Source: Centrapalus pauciflorus (Eukaryota > Streptophyta > Magnoliopsida > Asterales > Asteraceae). Taken from it: 64,000 bases of DNA. Positions 35,466 through 46,063 of this stretch are shown here, piece by piece (within the stretch, counting starts at the first letter, position 1; every line of letters begins with the position of its first letter). The position numbers and the translations under genes are program-made. The notes under the pieces are model-generated. The model searched no databases, was not told the origin of the DNA, and worked only from the letters and a program-made list of their open reading frames with translations. The stretch covers positions 1 to 64,000 of the forward strand of contig JAANYP010000819.1 of assembly GCA_020465985.1 (NCBI GenBank). The letters are read 5' to 3'.

Positions 35466-35469
35466 ATGT

Positions 35470-36242
35470 GGGTATAAACGATAAAACTACAGAAAGTTGT
35501 TGCTATTTTTGGCATATAACCCATCATTTGTATAATTTCTTTAAGTTATATGATTTCATATTTCTTTCTTTATACATTTGGATATTCGTTACATGCTATT
35601 GAATTTCTTTGTATTCGTATCAATGGATTCAGGATCTCTTAAAGTGTTTGAAATTAAAAATCCAATTGCTTTTTATGTTCTTAAGTAGGGCTAAATATTT
35701 TGGTTAAAATATTTTGTATATTTTTTATATTCTTGAGTAGTGACTATTAAAATATTTTTTATGTGCTTTTCATGTTCTTGAATAGTGCTAAATATTTATT
35801 TTGCTTTTTTATGTTCTTGAGTCGGTAGTGGATGGAGGAGGTCGAGACGATAAGGAGGCATCAACAACCTGAATAGATGGGGACACGAAACCGACTGTGT
35901 TGTTTCAAACATTTTTTTAACAAGAAAAAGATCATATGTATGTTGATTCAAACCTAGCGTGTGTTATTTCTTGGTGACGAGAGAGAGAGAGAACGAGCCT
36001 TTAAATCTAACTTCATCAATTTCAATCTTGACAAAAATAATTATTTGATAATAAATTGGCGTGTTTGGTAACAAAATTAAGGATGTTTGGTTGTAGGTGA
36101 CTTGCAATAATAGGTTTATAGATCACCCGTTGTTGTAAATTGTAAAAAAACACAAAAGTTGTTGCTATTGATGATAAAAAATAATTAATGTTGCTATAAA
36201 TGGAAAAAAAAGTATAATGTTGTTGCTATTTTCGACATATAA
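35470..36242. other. AT-rich spacer, no gene seen
   Basis: Starts with a 53-bp palindromic segment (GGGTATAAACG ... GCATATAACCC, 35470-35522) whose GTTGTTGCTATTTTTGGCATATAAC half recurs near 36215 and 5290. Three loose repeats of TTTTTATGTTCTTGAGTAGTG follow at about 35670-35825. A GA microsatellite lies near 35980. Confidence 0.5.
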
Positions 36243-37464
36243 CTCTTTATTTATTTATTTATAATAAAAGAGAACACAAAGCGTCAAATGGCGTCACCAC
36301 ATTCCACCTAAAAAGATAAATATATTTTATGATTTTTAAAATAAATAATAGATTGTATTTATCTATTTTTATTTAATCTTAAAAATAATAAAATGTACGT
36401 GTAACAAAATATGAATCGAAGTTACCCAAAAAAACACATTTATATATTAATATATATGGAATTTCTCTAAATATTTTTAGTCACAAATAAATATGTTTTG
36501 TGATTTTCCTATTTATTATCATTGATTTCAATGATAATAGTTACCATTAATTCTATATAAACAATCGTTATTGTTTCCTTATAACATTTTTCAATCTAAT
36601 TTCTTTTGAATAAGATACGAGTTCAAAATCAATATTTAGATAGGATATGATTTCGTAATTAATAATTGAATACAACTATTTATAAATATACATAGGGACA
36701 TATGATTTTAAATTACATTTTGGTCATGTTTACAATAGTTTAACATGGATAATATTGATACAAAACTGAAAAGGAAAAACAGAATTATATTTGGATAACA
36801 AAAGGAGGAGAAAGTTTTCTTCGGAGACATCAACAGCTACAAGTTCAACATCAAACATTCCAAATGTTGATTTGATATTTTCTAAAGATTCTACGCACAC
36901 TGATAACAGAAAAAACATTATTCGTGGCATATCATCATGTACATTTTATTTTTCTAAAAATTATTTTTAAAAATGTTCTTCACTATATAACACCCATCCG
37001 TTAATATTCTATTTTTACACAATAGGTTATGTAGACCATGGAGACCAAACAATCATGTGTGAAATTTGCAATTCAACAGTATGGCGTGCTGAAGCTAATA
37101 GAAGCAAAAGTCGCGGACGTAATAAAAGTTTCAATCTTTGTTATGCAAATGGAGATGTTGAACTCCGAAGCTATAAAAAGGCTCCTAGACTGTTGCTCAA
37201 TATTTACACAAAAGAGGATGCTAAAAGCAAGAATTTCCAAAAAAATATTCGACGCTACACTACGATGTTTTCATTTACATCTTTAGGTGGGAAAGTTGAT
37301 TATTCAATAAATAGAGGCAGTGCACCTTATGTTTTTAGGCTTAATGGCCAAAACTACCATACTATTGTAAGCTTACTTCCTCCTGTTGGAGAAAATGCAA
37401 AGTTTGCACAACTTTATGTATACGATACAGATAACGAAATTCGTAACAGATCAGATGCAGCCAA

Positions 37465-37549
37465 GTTAGTGTCCATTTCTCTTTATAACTTCAAAATTAT
37501 TTTATTGAGTTATCACTGAACTTACAAATTTTTTCCAATACATTTACAG
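37465..37549 (+). other. Spliceosomal intron in RepHel (85 nt)
   Basis: GT at 37465 and AG at 37548-37549 with a T-rich 3' end. Removing it joins SDAAK to LDNSRASNDTMD in one frame, matching the Rep-helicase reading on both sides. A second likely intron lies at about 39090-39168 (GTATGTA ... TTTCAG), between YYDCR and SACAATWRIF. Confidence 0.75.
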
Positions 37550-40062
37550 GTTGGACAATTCTAGGGCTTCAAATGATACAATGGATCTTCAAATAATTAA
37601 CAAACTAAAGGATCTTCTGGATGCTAAGAACGCACTTGGAAAATCATATAGAATGTTTAGGGATTGCTACAATGCAAATGAGTATAGTAATGTTAAAGTA
37701 AGACTTATTGGAAGAAGAGCTCAAGATGGACGGACATATAATCTTTCCACTGCATCTGAAGTTGCAACATTTATAGTTGGTGTATTGGTGATACTTTTGA
37801 CAATAGAGACATTATTGTGGAGACCCAATCAAAAAGTCTACTTCGTATAGACGAACTTCATCTTGTGTATCTTGCACTACAGTACCCTCTTCTATTTCCT
37901 TATGGAGACGATGGCTATAATAATGACATTCCTCATAGAGGTGTTGTAGACGTCACATCATGCAAGCGTCCGACGTACACCATGAGAAAATTTTTTTCCT
38001 ACAGGATACAAGATCGACATAATGAATTCTCACTGATACTTAATTCTAAAAGGTTGTTTCAACAATTTTTGGTTGATAGTTTTATTATGATCGAATATGA
38101 ACGTTTACGTTTTATACGTAAACAACAAAAGGTCCTGAGTATTGAGCATACAATAATCTGTCTACGTCTCTTGAACAAGGTAATACCAATGCATCATCCA
38201 CGCTACACTACGATAGAATTACTTAGATGCGATGACACTTTTTAAATGGTTTGGATATCCAGATCTTTTCTTGACTTTCACACGCAATCCAAAATGACCC
38301 GAGATTGCAAGGTTTTTAGAGGACATAAAACTTTGACCTGAAGACAGACCTGATATCTTATGCAGAGTCTTCAAGATCAAGCTTGACGATCTCATACATG
38401 ATTTGAAGAAAAATAACATTTTCGAAGCTATTCAAGCATGTAGTATCATAAATAATCTATTCACATGTTACTTTTAATATGTCTAATATTTATAAACTAA
38501 TTTTATGACATACACTTTTTTGTAGTTGTATATACAATAGAGTTCCTGAAACGTGGTTTGCCTCATAACCATATATGTCTCTTTTTACACCCTGATTGGA
38601 AAATCCAACTTCTGAGTATATTGATCTATTCATATGTGCTGAGATTCCATATAAAGATGATGACCCTGAACTCCGTTAGTTGGTTAGTGAGTTCATGGAC
38701 CATGTGGTGCAGATAATCCAAAATGTTCTTGTACGGTTAATGGAAGATGTACGAAGAATTTCCAAAGAAATATAATGATTGAACAATGGCTGAAAGTGAT
38801 GGATATCCTATTTATAAGAGACATGATAATGAGAATGTCGTTCATAAGGGTCAAATCCAATTGGATAACAAATATGTTGTGCCTTACAATAAGCTTATAT
38901 TGAAACGATATCAGACACATTCAAATGTTGAATGGTGCAATCAAGCAACTTCAATTAAATATGTGTTTAAATACATTAACAAGGGACCAGATAAAGTCAC
39001 CGCTGTCGTAGTTCCTATGGACAATGATGACCAAGAACAAATTAATGTCTATAAAATCAAACAATATTATGACTGTAGGTATGTATATGTTTTTTTAACC
39101 ATTGATATGCTTATATAATATGATTTATAAAAAGATTGGTTAAATTAAATTGCCCAAATACTTTCAGGTATTTTGTCAGCTTGTGCAGCAACATGGAGAA
39201 TCTTTTCTTATGATGTTCATTGTTGTTTTCCTTCGGTCACCAGGTTACCGTTTCATTTGCCTGGAGAGCAGAAAATTGTTTATGAAGCTGATGATGTCAT
39301 AGACGATGTTTTACAAAAGCACTCTGTGTCTTCTACAATGTTTCTTTCTTGGATGGAATGTAACAAGATTTATCCAGAAGCGCGTGATTTAAGTTATATT
39401 GAGTCCCTACAAAGTTCGTTTGGAAGGCAGACGAGAAAACTTGGTCCCCAAGGAAAAGAGGATTTTCCGTTGGTAGAATTAACTATTGTCCTTTATCTGT
39501 GGGTGAAGCTTATTATATGAGGGTGTTGTTGAACAAGGTGAAAGGACCGACATCTTTTGATGAAATCCGTACGGTTAATGGTACAATACACCATTCATTC
39601 ATGGATGCTTGCTATGCACTTGATTTGTTAGACGATGACAAAGAATATATTGAAGCCATCGAAGAAGCAAGTAAATACGGAACTACACATTATGTATATG
39701 GTGGCATAGGAAAAAACTTTCTCCTACACGGATGAACAACGTAACATCTATGAGCAAGTAATGAAAGCTGTTGATTGTAAGAAAGGTGAGGCTTTCTTTG
39801 TCTATGGATATGGTGGCATAGGAAAAACTTTCATTTGGAGAACTCTATCCGCATGTACACGGTGTAAAGGTGAAATTGTATTAAATGTTGCATCAAGTGG
39901 TATTGCATCATTATTGTTAAGCGGTGGAAGGACAACACATTCACGGTTTCGTATTTCTATTAACCTAAATGAGGATAATACTTGTAGCATACGTGCAGAT
40001 AGTGATGTGACAATGTTATTGAAGAAGACACCGTTAATTATATGGGATGAAGCTCCTATGGT

Positions 40063-40702
40063 TAGGGGTGTCCATGGATGGTTAACCGAACCGAAAATGC
40101 ATTTTGGATGGTTAAACGAAGATACCGGTTCGAGGAATTCGTGAACCATATCGAAAATACCGGTTAAGGTTTTTTCGGTTCGGTTATTCGGTTGACCAAT
40201 TAACCATTTTTTAATTAATAAATTAAATTTCAAATTAAAAAATTCCAACAAATAATTTCTAAAATTTTCGAATGCCAAAGATAATAATAGCGATGAATAA
40301 AACTATAAATTATCTATATAATATCTTTAAAAATTTAAATATTATCTTTAAAAATCTAATAGAAACAAGAAAATTAGTTTATAATCTTTATAAATTAAAT
40401 TGTTCTAGTATAGTTTTTTGTAGTTTTGGATTCAATAAATAATGTAAACTAATAAATAAGTTAAAATTTTAAATTATTGTTGGGATAAATGTTAATATGT
40501 ATAAGCATAAAAGTTAAAATATATAAATTTAAATTTTTTTCGGTTTTTCGGTTAAACGTCCGTCACCAAAATCGTGACCCTAAATCGAAACCGAATGTTT
40601 TATTCGGTTCGGTTAACCAAACCGAAAATAATTAAAAATTCGGTTCGGTTAACCTCAAAATCGGAATGGTTTTTCGGTTTCGGGATTTTTTGAACACCCC
40701 TA
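40063..40702. mobile_element. hAT MITE inside the Helitron helicase (640 bp)
   Basis: Ends TAGGGGTGTCCA and TGAACACCCCTA. A perfect 8-bp duplication CCTATGGT flanks it at 40055-40062 and 40703-40710 and splits the codons after DEAPMV. Subterminal regions are dense in AACCGAA/TTCGGTT; the interior is AT-rich and non-coding. It shares termini with the MITE at 26701 but has a different internal motif. Confidence 0.95.
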
Positions 40703-41890
40703 CCTATGGTACATAAGCATGCATTTGAAGCTTTGGACAGAACATTGAAAGATGTTTTAAGTATAAGCAATCGAATGAACGCAAATAAGGCATTGGAGGT
40801 AAGGTAATAGTCTTTAGTGGATTTCAGACAGATTCTTCGTGTCATTACTAAGGGGAATAGAAACGACATTGTCAATGCAACACTTAACTCAGCCTATATC
40901 TGGCAACATTGTCGAGTCCTAAAATTACCAGTTAATATGAGACTAAAAGTTGGGTGTCAAAATTCAGATTTAGAAGAAACAAAAGAGTTTGTGGACTGGA
41001 TATTAAATATAGGAGAAGGCTTAGCCGGTGGACCTAATGATGGAGAAGCGGATGTTGAAATACCTGATGATCTTCTCATTAAAGATTCTGATGACAGCAT
41101 AGGTTCAATTATTCAATTCTCATATCCACTTGTTCTCTTAAATTACAAAACTCCATCTTATTTTCAAGAATGGGCAATTCTTGCACCGGTACATGAGGTT
41201 GTGGATATAATAAATAGTAGGTTGCTTGAATCTTTTGAAGGAGAAGGGAAGGTTTACTTGAGCTCGGATACTGTATGTGAATCTGAGTATTTTCATGATA
41301 ACTTTGAAAGATCATTATACTCTCCTGATGTGCTAAATGGTTTGAAGTTTGCTGGATTGCCTAGTCACAAATTGGTTTTAAAAGTTGGTGGTCCCATCAT
41401 GTTGCTTCGAAATATTGATCAGACTCGTGGATTATGCAACGGTACCAGACTACAGGTGCTAAAACTTGGTGAGCGTATTATTGAAGCCCAGGTAACCTCC
41501 GGAAGTAATATTGGTAGCAGAACTTTTATACCAAGAATGAGGCTCTGTCCAACCAACAAAAAATTACCGTTTAAGATTCAAAGAAGGCACTTTCGTAATT
41601 CGGTTTGTTTTGCCATGACGATTAATGACGATCTTCTTGCAACAACAACATGTAATGTTGTGTACAAAGAAGTATTAAGTAATTTAAAAAATATTTTCTT
41701 CTTATTTTGGTACACATAACTATTTGCTATTTTTTTATACTATCATTAACTTATACTAATGATTATTGTTTTCTTATATTTTTTCATATATTCTTACTTT
41801 GTCATATCTTTTCTTTTTAATTTAAAAATGTCATTTTTTTTATTTTTCATGTTGAATCGGTGTTATACACGGGCACATAAACTAGTATGT

Positions 41891-41895
41891 ATGTA

Positions 41896-41973
<78 letters not shown>

Positions 41974-42011
41974 GTTAAGAGTTTTAGTTTTAATCAAACT
42001 CTAATATAACA

Positions 42012-42068
<57 letters not shown>
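41891..42068. repeat. (TG)n and (TA)n microsatellites
   Basis: GTGTGT followed by TA repeats to 41966, then a second (TA)n at about 42018-42067. They lie directly beyond the Helitron 3' end. Confidence 0.9.
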
Positions 42069-42078
<10 letters not shown>

Positions 42079-42131
42079 TAATAATTATCTTTATTATTTA
42101 AAACTTATATAATTGTATCTATACTTATATA

Positions 42132-43903
42132 TGTAACACCCTACTTCTAACTCTAATACCATGTAGGACTCATAATCCATGTCACCCAATATAAACATCA
42201 TCATCGAGGGTAAACAGCTAAACAACTACTAATTAACCACAGCAAGCATAAAGGCCACAATGAAACGGGAACCAACCCCCGTTAGTAAAGTTTGTCAACC
42301 ACAATCAATCACAAGTTACAGTCATCCAAATTATCACTGGCGACTACGCCGAACCACAAAACATAAAGACTACTCACTGAAGTAGTCACTATCTACTAGC
42401 CACGCGACAGGTCTCGACTCGTACCCGCACTATCTCTAGCATCTGCTATCGAACCTAAGATGCACACGTAAACCAACTGTTAGCTAGAAGCTGGTGAGTT
42501 ACTATAAACAACTTTTAAAACGGTTTATAAAACAGTTAGCACAACGTAACAACTGATCACAACTCTACGTGCGGCCAGCAACAACAGCCCGACGCCTCAT
42601 CGGGAGTGACCCGGGATAGTCTGCTTAGCCCACTCCACAAATAGTGGCTAAGCTAGGACCTCTGGGATGGGAATGACCCAACAGGCCTCTACTCTGCGTA
42701 CCAACAACTATACACATGATCCACGAGCTCTGCTATGTGCCAACAAGTATCAACGTATGAAAGGGATCCACACTGGACCCGAATGTAAACAACATACCTC
42801 TTTGAAAACACAGTAATCACCAACAGTGCATCTACTACAAAAGGGTAAGTAACTCACCTGAACCACGACCACTATCTCGCCATCTACGGCGGTCTCGACA
42901 GGTTCCAGGCTTAACTACAAATCCTGGGAACAATAAATTCAACTACGATGTAACGACTAGCCAACGAACTCATAACAACTACACTACTAAACTCATGAAC
43001 CCACAAGCGCGGCCTTGAGCACGGCCACGATCGCGGTCGCGATCTGCTCATCGCAGGAAGGCATCGCGTCGTGACGTCCCCCGCGCAGCTCAAGCCATCG
43101 CGGTTGTGCTCGCTTGAGCGCGGTCGTTCTAACTTGATCGCGATCCCAATTTTGACTGCGTTCCACAACCAGCGACCACTCTAACCGACTCACCCTGATC
43201 GCGGTCGCGACCAGGTGAGCTCGGCCGCGATGCGGCGACGAACAGAGCAGTTCGTGCTCTGTTTTCTGATTGCTACGGGAATCAACTTGACAGGTCATTT
43301 TTATTCATTTCGGGGTTATAATCCAACCCCAAACCACTTCAACTACTTAGTGTAACAATTCAACTTACTTTGACACGAATTACTAACCTTAACGAGCTTT
43401 CCTTTCTTGAATTCCAGCTTTAACTTGAAGAAATCGGTGAAGGGGTGTTAATCCTCAACTATGGCGGCCTTTGATCTTCTTTCCAATCTCTCTGCCTCTC
43501 TCGCTCAGCTGGATACACACACACACACACACATATAACCTTTGAAGTAATTCTTGCAACAATGATCAAAGGAACAAGGCTCACAATATTATATACGTTT
43601 CCGGTCCCAAACCCAATTAAAACGGGTACGATACTCAATATTCACTAGATAGACGCCCGTTACCCCAATTAATCCCAAATTAACGGCTCGGGTTTAGCTT
43701 GTTATTTAATTCATCAAAACAACCCCAAACCCATAATTACTACTAAACCAGTTATTATCTCAACCGACTAAAATTACACGTAATAACAATCTACTTACAA
43801 ACTCACGTGCATCTGACCAATTTAATTTCACCAAGTCATTAGGATAACTCTCAATGCCATTAAATAAATTTCACGTACCAGCTACTAGTTTCCGGATGTT
43901 ACA
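42132..43903 (-). mobile_element. Solo gypsy-like LTR (1,772 bp) with TSD ATATA
   Basis: Plus-strand ends are TGTAACACCC and GATGTTACA (minus strand TGTAACATCC...GGGTGTTACA). ATATA precedes (42127-42131) and follows (43904-43908); in AT-rich DNA this duplication is weak by itself. Minus orientation is preferred because that end resembles the start of the 55752-58374 LTR (TGTAACACCCGC). No coding sequence. Confidence 0.65.
43005..43245. other. CpG-rich patch inside the solo LTR
   Basis: About 240 bp very rich in CG dinucleotides, built from variants of GATCGCGGTCGCG, GAGCGCGGTCG and GGCCGCGATG, in a surrounding of high AT content. Minus-strand open frames over it are probably by-products of the composition. 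Confidence 0.7.
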
Positions 43904-43945
43904 ATATATCAATTAAATAATATTTATCTTTTATATATTATCTAA

Positions 43946-44435
43946 CTAGTTTATAACCCACGTATTACGTGGATATTTTTAATTAAATTTATTTATATAA
44001 AATGTATATGAGTAAAAATAAAAACATACAAAAATAATAATTGTGTTTATTTCTTATTATTTACAGATTAAAAATTAGAGTATATTTATCTTTTTTAAAA
44101 AAATATTAAATTGTAGAGGTGATACGTGACATTTGATGTTTTCCTTTATTATACATAATAATAATTTTCACAACTAATCCAAATTTTTACATTTGGATCT
44201 AATTATGATTATTATGGATGATAATGATAGATATTTATTTTAGGTAAACATTAATTTTAAATGTTACAAAATCTAATTTATTACTAATTAACTAATGAAA
44301 AAAAAAATAAAGTCAAAATTTAATGCAATTAAGTTAAGAGGTTAAATTTGAAAAAAGATGTGGAAAAATAAAAGTTTTTTGTATTGTAGAAGTGACATAT
44401 GACATGAATTGTTTTGTTTTATTATAATATATAGG
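43946..44435 (-). mobile_element. Non-autonomous Helitron H1
   Basis: On the minus strand the 3' end is a hairpin (CCACGT ATT ACGTGG, 43958-43972), then GTTATAAACTAG followed by host T. The 5' end is placed at CTATATATTATAATAAAAC (44435), with the leading T changed. No coding sequence. It shares the block TCCAAATTTTTACATTTG with H2. Confidence 0.7.
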
Positions 44436-45196
44436 TTAATCAACCCATGTATTACATGGGTTGATTTAGAAAATACATATTTTTTATATTTTAATAAATT
44501 ATTATAAAATTTATATATAATTAAAATAAAAAAATTGAAAGCTAGTTAAATTAAAGATAAAAAAATACTTAGTTGCTTGATATTAAATAAAAAATATTAT
44601 TATATTGTATTATTAAAAACAGATAATATGTGTTTGCAAAAAATGTTTATTTTAATTTTTATTAACTTCAATATGAAAATCAATGTAAGAAACAAAAAAC
44701 TTCAATTATGTGAATGTGTATATATTTTGAAAATGATAAAATATAAAAATGGAATATCTGAAAATCAACAATCAAAATTTATCATATTCACAATTGAAGT
44801 TTTATCAATTAAATTTTAAATATTGTTAGCAAATTAATTAACAAAAATTTTTAACATTATTTACTACACTTCTACATTTAAATCCAAATTTTTACATTTG
44901 AATTTAACTATGATCATTAAGGATAATAATGACACATATTTATGTTAGGTAAATATTTAAATTTAATATTAATTCATTAATGAAAAAAATTAAAATCAAA
45001 ATGTAATGTAATTAAGTTAATGTATAAATATTGAAGATGAATTAAAAAATGGCATAGATATAGTTATTGGTTTTAATTAAGGGTATAAGAGACATTTCAT
45101 AAATAATTATGAGTTGTCATTAATCTGGACCATTGATTTCTTTCCATCCAATGGTCCGGAAACTCCAAGTGGTTTTCTTATTATATATAGTATAGA
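44436..45196 (-). mobile_element. Non-autonomous Helitron H2
   Basis: The minus-strand 5' end is TCTATACTATATATAATAAG with host A before it (45197 is T on the plus strand). A 5'-subterminal hairpin GGACCATTG/CAATGGTCC lies at about 45127-45160. Its 3' hairpin is the perfect CAACCCATGT ATT ACATGGGTTG at 44441-44463, abutting H1. The terminal CTRR is not clear, so the left boundary is approximate. Confidence 0.65.
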
Positions 45197-45329
45197 TTAT
45201 ATATATAACTGATTAGAACATTATTTATAATTATCTTTATTTATTTGTTTATGATTATCCAACCGATTATCTAATAATAGATGATAATAATAATCCAAAT
45301 AAATGAATCTTTTATTTAACATCCAATAG

Positions 45330-45745
45330 TAAACTTTGTTCAATTGGCTCACATATCCAAGAACTATAAAAGTGAATGATTCAGATACCCGAAGTCTCAA
45401 TGCGGTCAACCTTGACTGTTTCCAAGTACTTCAGACAACTCATTTTCCAGTGCCTAGTTTCCTAACACTCAAAGCATTTGTCATCCTTGGATTTGACTTC
45501 ACTGTTCTAGGATTTAGCTACTTCTTAGCTTTAACATTCGACTTGGGAACTCGCTTTCCCTTCCGTCTCTTTTCCTATCTTCTCTCATTAATCATTCTCT
45601 CAGCAGCCTGGAGCATCTATGTAGCCTACTCAACTGTAGCAGTCTCTGTAGTAGCAGATCCTAGTGCCCTTTCTAGAACATACGACTTCCGCTCCATTCT
45701 CAGAACAATCGTCAGATTTTTCGTTCCCAGTCCAGGAAATTATTT
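45330..45745 (-). pseudogene. Decayed copia gag/nucleocapsid remnant
   Basis: The minus strand reads, through several stops, a basic Lys/Arg stretch followed by a CCHC-like segment (CFEC, then HWKMSCLKYLETVK) and DRIETSG, the usual end of the nucleocapsid in another copia lineage. The 138-codon frame open on the plus strand is its antisense shadow. It is unrelated in sequence to elements A and B. Confidence 0.6.
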
Positions 45746-46063
45746 CCTCTGAGTTTTTCTTTGTCTAGAATGGACCTCAGAGTGGCAGTGTTATGCACTT
45801 GAGGAGGGTTAGCAATAAAAGGCGGTGGAGGAAGGAGATTGTCGTTATATTGTTGTTATTGTCATTGTCGTTGTTATTGTTTAAACTGCTTCTACCTCTG
45901 CCTCTTCCAACATTTAAAAAACATTTTTCAAAAATTAGTATTTGTTTAACCATTAATAAATCAGTAACCCGAAATTTAGAAAATGATTTATTAATCCTAA
46001 GAAACCCTTTTACTTATTCGTGCACCAACGAAAGCTGAAGCTACATGCACCTTGGGCCACAGT
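45746..46063. other. Spacer, no gene seen
   Basis: Contains a (GTT/GTC)n-like stretch at about 45840-45885. No supported gene. Confidence 0.4.

Larger units (their letters stand above)
36744..41719 (+). pseudogene. Helitron Rep-helicase (RepHel) pseudogene
   Basis: Reads in order: a possible N-terminal exon (36744-36930, frame-broken); an exon from an acceptor at 37025 with YVDHGDQTIMCEICNSTVW; FRLNGQNYHTIVSLLPPVGE; an 85-nt intron at 37465-37549; the Helitron-like N domain (MRKFFSYRIQDR, FQQFLVDSFIMIEYERL); the Rep core with two-His motif GLPHNHICLFLHP near 38560; the tyrosine motif KYVFKYINKG near 38960; then helicase with Walker A YGYGGIGKTFIW near 39810, Walker B LIIWDEAP near 40040 and DFRQILRVITKG at 40820. 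Near the end, AMTIND jumps directly to NVVYKEV, so the segment that normally carries the GQS and VAVSR motifs (helicase motifs V-VI) is absent. Stops and frameshifts occur throughout (for example 37781, 38308 and 38679). It would nick and unwind DNA for rolling-circle transposition if intact. Confidence 0.88.
36243..41885 (+). mobile_element. Helitron with Rep-helicase gene (about 5.6 kb), decayed
   Basis: The 3' end is defined by a weak hairpin (GTGT TAT ACAC, about 41860-41870) followed by CACATAAACTAG and host T, as Helitrons require. The 5' end is placed near TCTTTATTTATTTATAATAAAAG at 36243 by resemblance to the 5' end of the Helitron at 45196; this boundary is approximate. The interior encodes a fused rolling-circle Rep and PIF1-type helicase with many breaks and a hAT MITE insertion. 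Confidence 0.75.

Noticed and set aside
42911..43298. Two overlapping minus-strand frames in the CpG-rich patch as genes
   Set aside because: They are open because GC-rich repeats lack stop codons; the sequence lies inside a solo LTR and shows no recognisable motif.
45336..45752. 138-codon plus-strand frame with hydrophobic segments
   Set aside because: It is antisense to a decayed copia nucleocapsid whose CCHC-like segment and Lys-rich stretch are readable on the minus strand.
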